From positions 248,001 to 312,000 of the forward strand of contig NZ_FNNC01000001.1 in NCBI RefSeq assembly GCF_900106595.1: a DNA stretch of 64,000 nt, written 5' to 3'. Of the stretch, positions 17,490 to 26,002 are shown one piece after another. The translations under genes and the position numbers were made by a program. Source of the DNA: Marinococcus luteus. GTDB taxonomy: Bacteria; Bacillota; Bacilli; Bacillales; Marinococcaceae. A model generated the notes under the pieces. The model was not told the DNA's origin. It was given only the letters and a program-made list of their open reading frames with translations, and searched no databases. The number at the start of each line of letters is the position of its first letter. Positions within the stretch are counted from its first letter, which is position 1.

Positions 17490-19573
17490 AGGTAGAAATT
17501 GCTCCACATGAAAGAATGTCTGAAACTGGGAGTTCCTTGATAAGATTGATTCAAAGTAATGAGCTCCCTACTCTGGATTTATTAATAAGAGAAGCAATAC
17601 AAAATAGTTCAGATGCTGTAAAAGAAGAAGCAGAGTCTGTAAAAGTAGCTTTTAATATAAGTAACTTTGAATCTAATAATTTAAGTAGGCATTTTGAAAA
17701 AATTTCTGAAACATTAAATGAGCAATTTAAGAACGAAACCAGTAAATATCTTGAAATTAGAGATACTAATACTACAGGTTTAACTGGTCCTCTACATCAT
17801 AATGATGTAGAAGATAATGAGCTTGGTAATTTAATAAACTTAGTGTATGAAATTAGTAAGCCACAGCAAAAAGTAGGGGCTGGTGGTTCCTGGGGTCTGG
17901 GTAAAACAATTTACTTTAGAGTAGGCGTGGGACTGGTGATTTATTACACTCGTATTCTCAATGAAAATAATGAATACGAGTCTAGATTGGCAGCATGCCT
18001 GGTAGAAGATGAAAAAAAAGATAATTCACTGCTTCCAATTGAAACTAGAGGCCCAAGAAGAGGGATAGCATGGTGGGGAGCTCCCAGGGACGAAAAACAC
18101 ACTATTCCTATAACAAACGAAAATGAAATAAATGAAATCTTAAAAGATGCAAATGTAGAACCTTTTAAAAAGGGTGAAACTGGAACCTCGATTATTATTC
18201 CTTATATAGATGAAGAAAAATTAGTTCAAAGTGCTAAAGCAAGTTACGAAGAGGCTCCTACATGGACAAATAATATTGAAAAATATATAAAGAGAGCGAC
18301 TGAACGATGGTATTCTCCCAGGATAAATAATAATTGCTATGCAATGAATAAACCTTTACTTGTTTCAATAAATGGTAAAGAAATCAATCCTAATGAAATG
18401 CTTCCTCTTTTTAGAGTGATGCAAGATTTGTATAACAAATCAAGCTATGCCTTAAAAAATAAAAGTAATATTTTACTTGAAGATAAACAATTAAATTTAG
18501 AAAAAATATTTGTGAGAAAAATTTTCAAAACAAATGGAGAAGCCGGGGAAATTATATTTACAAAACTTTCAAAAGCAGATCTACTTATGTTACCACCATA
18601 TAATTATCCTTCCCACTATGATCAAGCGGCTTTAGATGTTTCAGGTGAAGTAAGTAACCCTCCAATGATTGGATACTTAAGAAAACCAGGGATGATTATA
18701 AATTACGACATTGAAGGAGATTGGGCTAGTAGCATCCAGACTCCTTCGGAAGAAGAATTTGTCGTGGCATTATTCGTTCCAAACTCAAGGAAAGAACTAT
18801 CGGAGAATTATAATTCAATTTTATTAGAGGAATATCTACGTATGGGTGAAAAAGCTGACCATACCTCTTGGAATGATCAACCTATAAATGAAAAAAATCC
18901 AAAGCTGGTTTCTAAGATTAAAGGACAAGTTGCTCGAAAAATTAATCAATATTTTGTACCTAATAAAGATAAGGAAAAAAATGAGACCAAGCAAATTAAA
19001 CTAGGAAAATCATTAGCTAATATACTTCTTCCTCCAGAAGATTTTGGAAAACGAACAAATGGAGAGGTAAATAAAGGTAATGGAGGTGGCCAAGGGAGAG
19101 TTAAATCTTTAACTAATAAATCTTCATTATCTTTATTGGGAGACCCCAAATTTTCTAATGGAGAAGTGCATTCAGATTTTGAAATAATAATAGGCAAATC
19201 ATTAGAACAGACGACTTTAGAATTAAGAGTAATAACTGAGAACGGCACAATGACTTCAGAAAAATGGGAAGACGATAAATACATTGGTACAGCTTTTCCG
19301 CTTATCATGACAAGCTTCTATATTTCGAAAATTGAAGTTGATAATAAAGCGATCTTGTGTGAAAAAGTGCATGACTTTACCAAGGAATTGTTAGATTTAA
19401 ACGAAGTAACGATCTCCTCGAAGAAAACTAACAAATATCAAATCAACAGCGGTATTGAAATTCACAAAAAAATTGAGGAAAGTTGTGTTATATATGGAAC
19501 AGTAAGTTTTAAAGGAAACCAAAATAATGTTAAAGGATCTTTAACGATTTTTGATAAAGTTGGTGTGAAGTAA
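17486..19573 (+). CDS. GHKL (MutL/MORC-like) ATPase
   Basis: This 695-residue protein has an N-terminal Bergerat-fold ATPase: LIREAIQNSSDAV near residue 33 (N-box E-x3-N-x2-D), the degenerate G1 box RDTNTTGLTG near 91, GAGGSWGLGKT near 131 (G2), and ETGTSIIIP near 230 (G3). The middle region is unassigned, with a low-complexity glycine/asparagine stretch near 530. It lacks the MutL endonuclease motifs. In MORC-like restriction systems such ATPases are thought to clamp or load on DNA. ATG at 17486 overlaps the Z1 stop (ATGA) and follows GGAGGT. Placed between Z1 and the methylase genes, it is a core subunit of this operon. Confidence 0.88.
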   Translation: MKVEIAPHERMSETGSSLIRLIQSNELPTLDLLIREAIQNSSDAVKEEAESVKVAFNISNFESNNLSRHFEKISETLNEQFKNETSKYLEIRDTNTTGLTGPLHHNDVEDNELGNLINLVYEISKPQQKVGAGGSWGLGKTIYFRVGVGLVIYYTRILNENNEYESRLAACLVEDEKKDNSLLPIETRGPRRGIAWWGAPRDEKHTIPITNENEINEILKDANVEPFKKGETGTSIIIPYIDEEKLVQSAKASYEEAPTWTNNIEKYIKRATERWYSPRINNNCYAMNKPLLVSINGKEINPNEMLPLFRVMQDLYNKSSYALKNKSNILLEDKQLNLEKIFVRKIFKTNGEAGEIIFTKLSKADLLMLPPYNYPSHYDQAALDVSGEVSNPPMIGYLRKPGMIINYDIEGDWASSIQTPSEEEFVVALFVPNSRKELSENYNSILLEEYLRMGEKADHTSWNDQPINEKNPKLVSKIKGQVARKINQYFVPNKDKEKNETKQIKLGKSLANILLPPEDFGKRTNGEVNKGNGGGQGRVKSLTNKSSLSLLGDPKFSNGEVHSDFEIIIGKSLEQTTLELRVITENGTMTSEKWEDDKYIGTAFPLIMTSFYISKIEVDNKAILCEKVHDFTKELLDLNEVTISSKKTNKYQINSGIEIHKKIEESCVIYGTVSFKGNQNNVKGSLTIFDKVGVK

Positions 19574-20526
19574 TGAGCATAGCAATAAACTTTTATCCTA
19601 CAATAAATGATAAATTAATAAACAAAATTGGTCTTCAAGTTGAAGATTATAAAGTTAGTTATTTAAAGGGGAACAATGTTGACATGGAGACCGAATCTAT
19701 AAGGGAACGAGGTAAAACAGAGTATATACAAGTGATAGATAGTTCTTATGAATGGGATCCAGTTGAGTATGGACTCAGTATCCAGAGAAAGATTACTATT
19801 AATAATCCAAGATTTCTTTTTGGCCCTGCAGGTGTAGCACCCAAAAACGCTGTTATTTCATTGGGGATTATATGGTCCTGTAAATCTGTAAAAACCAGAG
19901 GAGCAAAAGAAATTTCTCAATTTGATGCTACAAATCATTCACCAATAACATTTGATTTAAAATTAGATTTTGATGAGGGATTCTTAAAAAAAGAGTTAAA
20001 ATTGGAAATGGTACTATATATAAAAAAGCCAGGCGAATTATTTGAAGGTGAAGAAATGCTTGGCAATACACCCGGATTAAATTTAGGTTCAATTAGAGAA
20101 ACAACTACTTTACTAGAGGGGAACGGTTCAATATTCCCTGTTGTAGAGGTGAAAGATTCAGGAAGTCCTCTCTGGTGGGTTGAATGTTCCTGGGAAGATC
20201 CACAAGAAGATTTATTTGATGAGGAGAATATAAAAATTTGTATAAATAAGGCTCATCAAAATTTCTCGCTTGTCTATGCAAAGGCAGAAAACATGTTAGA
20301 TTCTCCTCTGCTTTTAGAAATTATAGCTTCTGCTCTTCAAATAATCATACAAGAGGTCCAACATTCTGATTACTGGGAAAATATTAAAAAAAATGAAAAT
20401 AATTCTACTGGAAGTATTGGTGAGGCGGTGTACTATTTTTTAAATATGTTTAATTGGAACTTCACTTCTCCAAGATTGTTAAGTAAAACTATTCGCGAAT
20501 ACCTTGAAACAAGCATAGAACAGTGA
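19573..20526 (+). CDS. Unrecognised Z1-operon subunit A
   Basis: I do not recognise this 317-residue protein. The first 200 residues look beta-rich (SIQRKITINNPRFLFGP, ITFDLKLDFDEGF, LEMVLYIKKPG), followed by a tryptophan-rich turn (SPLWWVECSWEDP near 195) and a helical C-terminus (about 225-317). No catalytic signature is evident, so a structural or adaptor role is possible. Its ATG overlaps the ATPase stop by one base (TAATG), which implies translational coupling and close stoichiometry with the ATPase. No signal peptide or membrane segment is seen. Confidence 0.8.
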   Translation: MSIAINFYPTINDKLINKIGLQVEDYKVSYLKGNNVDMETESIRERGKTEYIQVIDSSYEWDPVEYGLSIQRKITINNPRFLFGPAGVAPKNAVISLGIIWSCKSVKTRGAKEISQFDATNHSPITFDLKLDFDEGFLKKELKLEMVLYIKKPGELFEGEEMLGNTPGLNLGSIRETTTLLEGNGSIFPVVEVKDSGSPLWWVECSWEDPQEDLFDEENIKICINKAHQNFSLVYAKAENMLDSPLLLEIIASALQIIIQEVQHSDYWENIKKNENNSTGSIGEAVYYFLNMFNWNFTSPRLLSKTIREYLETSIEQ

Positions 20527-20538
20527 AGGTGATAAGTT

Positions 20539-21234
20539 TTGAAATGGAATAAATTGAATAAGCAAGATGCTGAATTAATTTTTAATCAATGGAAAAATAG
20601 CGCACCAAAAGGAGAACCAGCCAGTGAAGAGGAAGAAAAACTTAGAAATAAACTATTATCAAGCTTCAATTTAATATTATCTGAGCTTAATATAGAAAAG
20701 GAAGAATTAAATAATAAATTCAGATATCAATTTGATTTAGAGTTTGGTTTAAGTTTATATAAAATTCTTAACTCTTATAAAAGTTTTACTCAAAGAGAAG
20801 CAGGCGATAATGATATTTGGAGATACATGTCTATTTATATTATTCCAGATGTTATTTACTACCGTTTTGGATTTAATGAAAGTAGATATTGGAAGAATTC
20901 TAGTAGACTATCCTTGAAAGTAATGTGGTGGTATGTACATTTATCCTGGCAGGGAACTGAGGAAGAAACTAGAAAAATTTTAAAAGGCAATAACACAGAT
21001 GATATCGCACAATTAGTTGAAAGAGCAGGTCCAGAAGGCTACAGACCAGAATTCGCTAGAGAATTGATGAAATATTATGGTTCAAATGTTAAAAAATTTA
21101 AATCTAGAGACCCTTTTATTTTCAGAAAAGTAATGAGATTAAATACAGCAAAAGTCGAAACAATGGAACCGGGCTTGCATCCAGGAGGGGAAGTAGCTTA
21201 TGTTAGAGAATTATTTAAGTTCTTTAAGTTATAA
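20539..21234 (+). CDS. Unrecognised Z1-operon subunit B
   Basis: I cannot name this 231-residue protein. It appears all-helical, with an aromatic-rich centre (DIWRYMSIYIIPDVIYYRF near residue 92, MWWYVHLSWQG near 132) and a conserved-looking C-terminus (FRKVMRLNTAKVETMEPG near 195). No nuclease or ATPase motif is visible. The start is TTG at 20539 with AAGGTGAT six bases upstream. Its 3' end overlaps the methylase gene by 35 bases. Position in the operon argues that it is a dedicated subunit, perhaps holding the place of the AIPR-type protein that I recall from Mza systems. Confidence 0.78.
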   Translation: MKWNKLNKQDAELIFNQWKNSAPKGEPASEEEEKLRNKLLSSFNLILSELNIEKEELNNKFRYQFDLEFGLSLYKILNSYKSFTQREAGDNDIWRYMSIYIIPDVIYYRFGFNESRYWKNSSRLSLKVMWWYVHLSWQGTEEETRKILKGNNTDDIAQLVERAGPEGYRPEFARELMKYYGSNVKKFKSRDPFIFRKVMRLNTAKVETMEPGLHPGGEVAYVRELFKFFKL

Positions 21235-22606
21235 AAGTATTCAAGTCGTAGATTTATTTTCTGGATGTGGTGGCCTTTCTTATGGTTTTAAAGAAGCAGG
21301 ATGTGAAATAGTCAGTGGAATAGAACTGGATACAGAAGCGGCAATTACCGCTTCTTATAATCTTCATTGGAAAGAAGGAGTAGATAGGGAACATTTTTGC
21401 AAAGATATACGGAATGTAAATATTAAAGAAATAAAGCAAACTATAGATTATAGTAGGCCTCTTATGGTAATAGGAGGACCTCCTTGCCAGGCATATTCTA
21501 GAGCGGGGATAGCTAAATTACGTTCGCTGGGAGAGGATCGAATACATACTAAAGATGGCAGAGGCATGCTTTATCAAGACTTTATTAACTTTGCAATCGA
21601 GTTAAATGCTGATTGGGTAGTTATGGAGAATGTATTAGAAGCAACAAATTATGGGGGGAAAAACATACCTGAAATTGCCTGCGAAATACTCAAAAGTAAT
21701 AGTTATTCAGCAGGATGGACAATCTTAAACGCTGCAGATTTTGGAGTTCCTCAGACAAGAGAGAGAGTTTTTATGGTTGCATCGAAAAATAAAGAGGTTG
21801 GAGTTAATATTTTGCCTGCTCCTACACATAAAGCAATAAACAACAAAATAACTCAAGGAAAAAAAAGAATAAATAAATTCAAAAACCTTCCATTCTTCTT
21901 AGAACCCAAAGAGCCGCGTAAGCCAATTAATGAGTGGGTGAGTACTAGAGAAGCTTTATCAGATTTGCCTTCATTGCATAAAAGTTCAAAATCGAATTAT
22001 CGTTATTATCCGTTGAATGTAAATCTTCCGTACATATCGGAGCCAGAAAACAGTTTTCAAAGATTAATGAGAAGAAAAAAATCGGTGTCAGATTCGGTAG
22101 TTACCGGCCATGGTTATCGAAAAACACTAAGAGATTTCCCTATATTTGAACGCATGGAGCCTGGTGACAATTATTTAAAAGCTCATGAAATAGCTGAAGA
22201 TATTTTTGAAAAACACTGTGAGCGTTATGAAATCAATCCCTCAAAGCATTACAAATTATATGAGGAAGAAAAAAAGAAATTTGTACCTCCATACAGTCGT
22301 GATAAATTCTTTGGAAAATGGACGAAATTACACCCGGACTTAACGTCGCACACGCTTACTGCTCATTTATCAACTGATACATACAGTCATATTCATCCGT
22401 GGGAGTCAAGAGGAATTTCAGTCAGAGAAGCAGCAAGACTCCAATCTTTTCCGGATGATTTTATATTTCAATGTGGGATGAGTGAAGCATACAAACAAAT
22501 AGGAAATGCTGTACCTCCTTTACTTGCCAAAGCTTTAGCTTCAAGTATTTGCGACTTTGAATTTCAAACAGAAATTGATAGTAAGGTTTCAGAAATGAGG
22601 AAATAA
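21200..22606 (+). CDS. DNA (cytosine-5) methyltransferase of the Z1 operon
   Basis: Transfers methyl from AdoMet to C5 of cytosine in a specific DNA site. The 468-residue protein has all main C5 motifs in order: DLFSGCGG (I, near residue 17), GGPPCQAYS with the catalytic cysteine (IV, near 92), MENV (VI, near 142), PQTRERVF (VIII, near 184) and QIGNAVPP (X, near 433). The variable region between VIII and X is long (about 200 residues) and would set the target. ATG at 21200 lies inside the previous gene, but AGGAGGGG at 21183-21190 nine bases upstream makes it convincing. It probably protects host DNA from the Z1 complex. Confidence 0.93.
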   Translation: MLENYLSSLSYKSIQVVDLFSGCGGLSYGFKEAGCEIVSGIELDTEAAITASYNLHWKEGVDREHFCKDIRNVNIKEIKQTIDYSRPLMVIGGPPCQAYSRAGIAKLRSLGEDRIHTKDGRGMLYQDFINFAIELNADWVVMENVLEATNYGGKNIPEIACEILKSNSYSAGWTILNAADFGVPQTRERVFMVASKNKEVGVNILPAPTHKAINNKITQGKKRINKFKNLPFFLEPKEPRKPINEWVSTREALSDLPSLHKSSKSNYRYYPLNVNLPYISEPENSFQRLMRRKKSVSDSVVTGHGYRKTLRDFPIFERMEPGDNYLKAHEIAEDIFEKHCERYEINPSKHYKLYEEEKKKFVPPYSRDKFFGKWTKLHPDLTSHTLTAHLSTDTYSHIHPWESRGISVREAARLQSFPDDFIFQCGMSEAYKQIGNAVPPLLAKALASSICDFEFQTEIDSKVSEMRK

Positions 22607-22609
22607 TTC

Positions 22610-23497
22610 ATGGATTTGAGACAAGAGATTGAGCGAAGTTTTGCCAATTTGCAAAAAGGTCGAGCTTCATTTATTGAAGAATACAATTGTGTGGTTTTTA
22701 TATTCGAAAATGAATTATATGGAGTAGCCATACCGTATTTCGGAAAAAAAATAAACGAAAGTTTCGCTAATGTACAGTTTTATTCAAATCAAATAAATTT
22801 TGGGGACGAGGAGAAAAAGTATTTGATATTGGCTTCTAATAAATATCATTTACGAAACGAGTTTTCATTGATTTGTGCTAATTTTGCTGACCAAGGTTCA
22901 AATAATACTAAAAGATCTACATTGTTAAAGGATCCTTTAGATTGGTGGGAGAGATGGAAAGAGCTTTTAGGAAATACAGTAAGAAACAAAAAAACCTATA
23001 GTATAATAGCGGAAATGCTAGTAGTTAAATATCTTCATTTAAAAGGTGAAAAAGTGAAATGGAAGCCAAGTGATTATGCCACTCATGATGTTGAAACGGA
23101 AAAAGAAACATACGAAATTAAATCTACTTCGGTAAAATATAAAGAAGAAGTAACAATAAACAGCCAATTCCAATTAAAAGATTTAGATAACCTTATATTA
23201 TGCAGATATGAGAAATCAAACAGTGGGCAATCAGTGGAAGATCTTGTAGAAGACTTAACGAATCTAGGGTGGGATAGGACCTTTTTAAATAAAGAATTAA
23301 ACGAAGTTGGTATAACTGAAGGTTCTTCCTCGCGCAATCATAAATACAAAACTTTAGAAATTAGAAAATATATTGTAGATGACAAGTTCCCAGGAAAGGA
23401 ATTATTAAATTTTTTACAAAGCTTCAATGATCCCTCTATTGGGAAAGTTTCTTTTGATATTAATTTAAAAGGAAAAGAATATAAAAAAATACAATAA
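22610..23497 (+). CDS. PD-(D/E)XK motif protein (DUF4420-like)
   Basis: Predicted restriction nuclease subunit of the DUF4420 family (PF14390). The 295-residue protein carries the family block LLKDPLDWWERWKELLGN near residue 105, YSIIAEMLVVKYL near 128, the catalytic core HDVETEKETYEIKSTS near 162 (aspartate, then E-x-K) and SQFQL near 184. I recall proteins of this family being encoded beside Z1 and MORC-like ATPase genes. It starts three bases after the methylase stop. It ends the operon; the next 250 bases up to the convergent gene hold no clear gene and no strong terminator. Confidence 0.88.
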   Translation: MDLRQEIERSFANLQKGRASFIEEYNCVVFIFENELYGVAIPYFGKKINESFANVQFYSNQINFGDEEKKYLILASNKYHLRNEFSLICANFADQGSNNTKRSTLLKDPLDWWERWKELLGNTVRNKKTYSIIAEMLVVKYLHLKGEKVKWKPSDYATHDVETEKETYEIKSTSVKYKEEVTINSQFQLKDLDNLILCRYEKSNSGQSVEDLVEDLTNLGWDRTFLNKELNEVGITEGSSSRNHKYKTLEIRKYIVDDKFPGKELLNFLQSFNDPSIGKVSFDINLKGKEYKKIQ

Positions 23498-23750
23498 GTG
23501 AAAACATTAAATCCATACTTTTTGATAAATCTAAATAGCAAGCACTATTGGAGAGAGGCATTCTCACTCTCAAAGTAATCTTTTATAGGCTATTAAATTT
23601 TTTCAATTGGCAAATAAACCTACAAAAAGCTTGTTAGTATTAGAAAATCAATATACGCATCTATTGAGTCATCGTTTTAAAAATATAACTTGTTTAAGCT
23701 AAATTCAAATTCGAAGATTTTCATATTGATTTTATTATGTAAAAAGGTAA

Positions 23751-24932
23751 TTAATATTTTTCGTTCACGTACTTTAAAAAGTCATGTATAGACCACAATT
23801 TCTGTCTGTAGGCCCTGGGGTATTGATTATGGTAGGGTTTTGGGACTACCAGCTGTAAGTGAGCATTTTCCATTTCTTCTAATTGATTTTCAGATATTCC
23901 TTGCTGCAAAGTAAGTAAATGTTTCTGTGGTACACGTTCTCCTTCACTCAACACCTGTCTCCATCGGTCTTTACATGTTGTTTTGGCCCCTAAAAGAATC
24001 AAATTTTCTGGTGGGAATGCTAAATTTTGATATGCTTCGGTGGAAGGGAGGAGAAAATCAGGTTTTTTTCTTCCTTCCGTTTGTCCGGGATTAGCAAATG
24101 GAATATTTTGTTGAGTGAAAATATGATTTACATGATGTTCTAGACTCCTACCTGCGCGGCTTTTTCTTCTATTCAGCGCACTATTCGCAAAGTCTAACAA
24201 TGACTGTAGGTCATAAAAAGGTTCAATAAGTTTATCTTTATAAACTTCTCGCTCGATCAGCCTAAATACGGTATATTCTGTGTCGATCCAATTAATTAAA
24301 TCTTTATCGTAATCAATCGAGGTTTTATTATAATATTCCATAAAAGCTTTTCTGGAAATATGAGCCATAATAGATGTGTCCGGGAAGGCATCATAACCCG
24401 CTACCAACTCCAACACTTTATCTTCAAATGTTTGTGTTTCCGTAATGTAACCATACTCTTGATAAACCGAATAATTCCGCGTGAATGACAGTGAAAAAGT
24501 CTGAGTAAATTCCTCGATTTCTTCTTCAGTATTAAAAATATATACTTTATAATCTTCGTTGTTTCTTTTTGATAAAGGAATAAAAACAATAAGAGCTCCA
24601 ACTAGATCATCACGTTCTTCGCGCTGAAAAGTACCGTTGGACCAAAAGCGAGTAATACGAAATTCTTTCTTCGATGTATAATATACGACCCTACTATCAA
24701 ATGATTTCCCATTATGTAGGTCAATTTTAACAAGGCGCTCTTCTATCCCCGTTTCAAGGACAGGACGTTCGTTGAAAAAAATATTCCATGCATCCATACT
24801 GAGATAGATTCCGTCCTGATGAGAACCATTGCTACCAGTATCATTGGGCGATAAAAATTTGCAAAAAAAGCGACCGCTTTTTCTAGCCGCTTCAATGGCG
24901 TTAACCAGGTTTTCCAAATTATGCTCCATCAA
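23751..24932 (-). CDS. EcoRII-like type II restriction endonuclease
   Basis: Type II restriction enzyme with an EcoRII-type C-terminal catalytic domain. The 393-residue protein has an unassigned N-terminal half (about 1-250), then GRSLEHHVNHIF near residue 268, KPDFLLPS near 292 and LLGAKTTCKDRWRQVL near 315, where the lysine and arginine fit the EcoRII PD-(D/E)XK active site. EcoRII-family enzymes cut at CCWGG or related CC-containing sites; the exact site here is not known. It is the last gene of a four-gene minus-strand unit with a C5 methylase and a mismatch glycosylase. ATG at 24932 is weakly supported by a purine-rich stretch upstream. Confidence 0.88.
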   Translation of the reverse strand: MMEHNLENLVNAIEAARKSGRFFCKFLSPNDTGSNGSHQDGIYLSMDAWNIFFNERPVLETGIEERLVKIDLHNGKSFDSRVVYYTSKKEFRITRFWSNGTFQREERDDLVGALIVFIPLSKRNNEDYKVYIFNTEEEIEEFTQTFSLSFTRNYSVYQEYGYITETQTFEDKVLELVAGYDAFPDTSIMAHISRKAFMEYYNKTSIDYDKDLINWIDTEYTVFRLIEREVYKDKLIEPFYDLQSLLDFANSALNRRKSRAGRSLEHHVNHIFTQQNIPFANPGQTEGRKKPDFLLPSTEAYQNLAFPPENLILLGAKTTCKDRWRQVLSEGERVPQKHLLTLQQGISENQLEEMENAHLQLVVPKPYHNQYPRAYRQKLWSIHDFLKYVNEKY

Positions 24933-24986
24933 TAATCGTGCTCCCCGTCATCGTATGATTTGTTCAATACCTTTTCGTGGGTAGGT

Positions 24987-25226
24987 TTAAGTTGTGTTTT
25001 GTATTTGAATAAAGATCGCTATCGCGGCTTCGTCTAGATCATCATATTTTATCGAAGTTACTTGATGATTTTCATAGAACTGGACATGAATTTTTTCCTG
25101 GTCTTTGAGGAAAAATGCTCGGGCAATCTCGGCTTTGTCAGCATAGAAATCTTTACGGCTACTCGTTTCTCGTACCAGTTCAATCAACGATTGGTGAATA
25201 TATTCCAGCGAAGTATCACGTGTCAT
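24987..25226 (-). CDS. Small orphan protein in the EcoRII-like module
   Basis: I do not recognise this 79-residue protein. It is mixed alpha/beta and acidic toward the C-terminus (YDDLDEAAIAIFIQIQ). Its ATG overlaps the end of the glycosylase gene by 11 bases, and the restriction enzyme gene begins 54 bases beyond its stop, so it is embedded in the operon. A controller role is possible, but no helix-turn-helix is evident; an inhibitor or nuclease accessory role is equally possible. Confidence 0.7.
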   Translation of the reverse strand: MTRDTSLEYIHQSLIELVRETSSRKDFYADKAEIARAFFLKDQEKIHVQFYENHQVTSIKYDDLDEAAIAIFIQIQNTT

Positions 25227-25878
25227 GTTTTTGCTCCTGGTAATAGATACAGATAGTAGTTAAGGGACAGCTGGTGCAATTGGGCCTGGGGGTACAAATG
25301 GCTCTGGTGAAGTCCAACAGGGCATAATTAAACGTCTGATAGTCCGTATTGGGTGTAAGGTGGTCGGCCAGATCAATAAACCATTTTTTTCTCCGGGTTT
25401 CGGCATCGGTAGCAAAACCAAATACCCTTCCATACAGACGAACAACATTACTATCAATAATGACATCCCGATAACCCAGATGCAGAGAGCGATACGCTGC
25501 TGCAATGTAGGCTCCAACACCCCGTAACTGCAATAGTTCTTTTCTTTCTTCCGGTATGCCTTTTTCCATAAGCTGGGCGGCTAGGTCTCTCAGCACATTT
25601 TCCCTCCAGGTGAGACCGAGGGTATGAAATACCCTGGCCTGTTCATCCTGAAGGTAGTCACCGGGAGAGGGATATTTTTGAACGAAATCATTATATGCTT
25701 GTTCGACCTGATTGGCATTTGTGCGCTGAAGCATCATTTCAGCTACCAGGGCGTGCCAGGCGTTAGCTGTATACCTCCAGGGAAAGGGGGCAAAGTGCTT
25801 CTCTCCCCATTCAATTAACAGCGATCGAAACGAGGTCAATTGGGGTTCGGAAGGAGCATTCCATTCGGTCGGTTGCAT
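25216..25878 (-). CDS. HhH-GPD DNA glycosylase, MIG (T:G mismatch) type
   Basis: Base-excision enzyme of the Nth/MutY superfamily (220 residues). It has the helix-hairpin-helix LLQLRGVGAYIAAA near residue 115, the catalytic aspartate in VIIDSNVVRLYGR near 140, and a C-terminal iron-sulphur loop C-x5-C-x2-C-x5-C near 197-212. After GVG the position of the Nth catalytic lysine is tyrosine, as I recall for the thymine glycosylase MIG.Mth. Beside a C5-methylase gene, the natural job is repair of T:G mismatches left when 5-methylcytosine deaminates, a function served by Vsr in other systems. ATG at 25878 follows AAGGATG. A MutY relative is the alternative. Confidence 0.85.
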   Translation of the reverse strand: MQPTEWNAPSEPQLTSFRSLLIEWGEKHFAPFPWRYTANAWHALVAEMMLQRTNANQVEQAYNDFVQKYPSPGDYLQDEQARVFHTLGLTWRENVLRDLAAQLMEKGIPEERKELLQLRGVGAYIAAAYRSLHLGYRDVIIDSNVVRLYGRVFGFATDAETRRKKWFIDLADHLTPNTDYQTFNYALLDFTRAICTPRPNCTSCPLTTICIYYQEQKHDT

Positions 25879-26002
25879 CTGTCATCCTTCTTTCAAAATA
25901 ATGGTCGGTAAGGGGGCCGTTTCTTTCACAACGGCAGGGAATATTCCGTCGCTAGATGTTCTATCACTTATATAGATATCTTTCCTTTTTGGCGCTTTTA
26001 TC

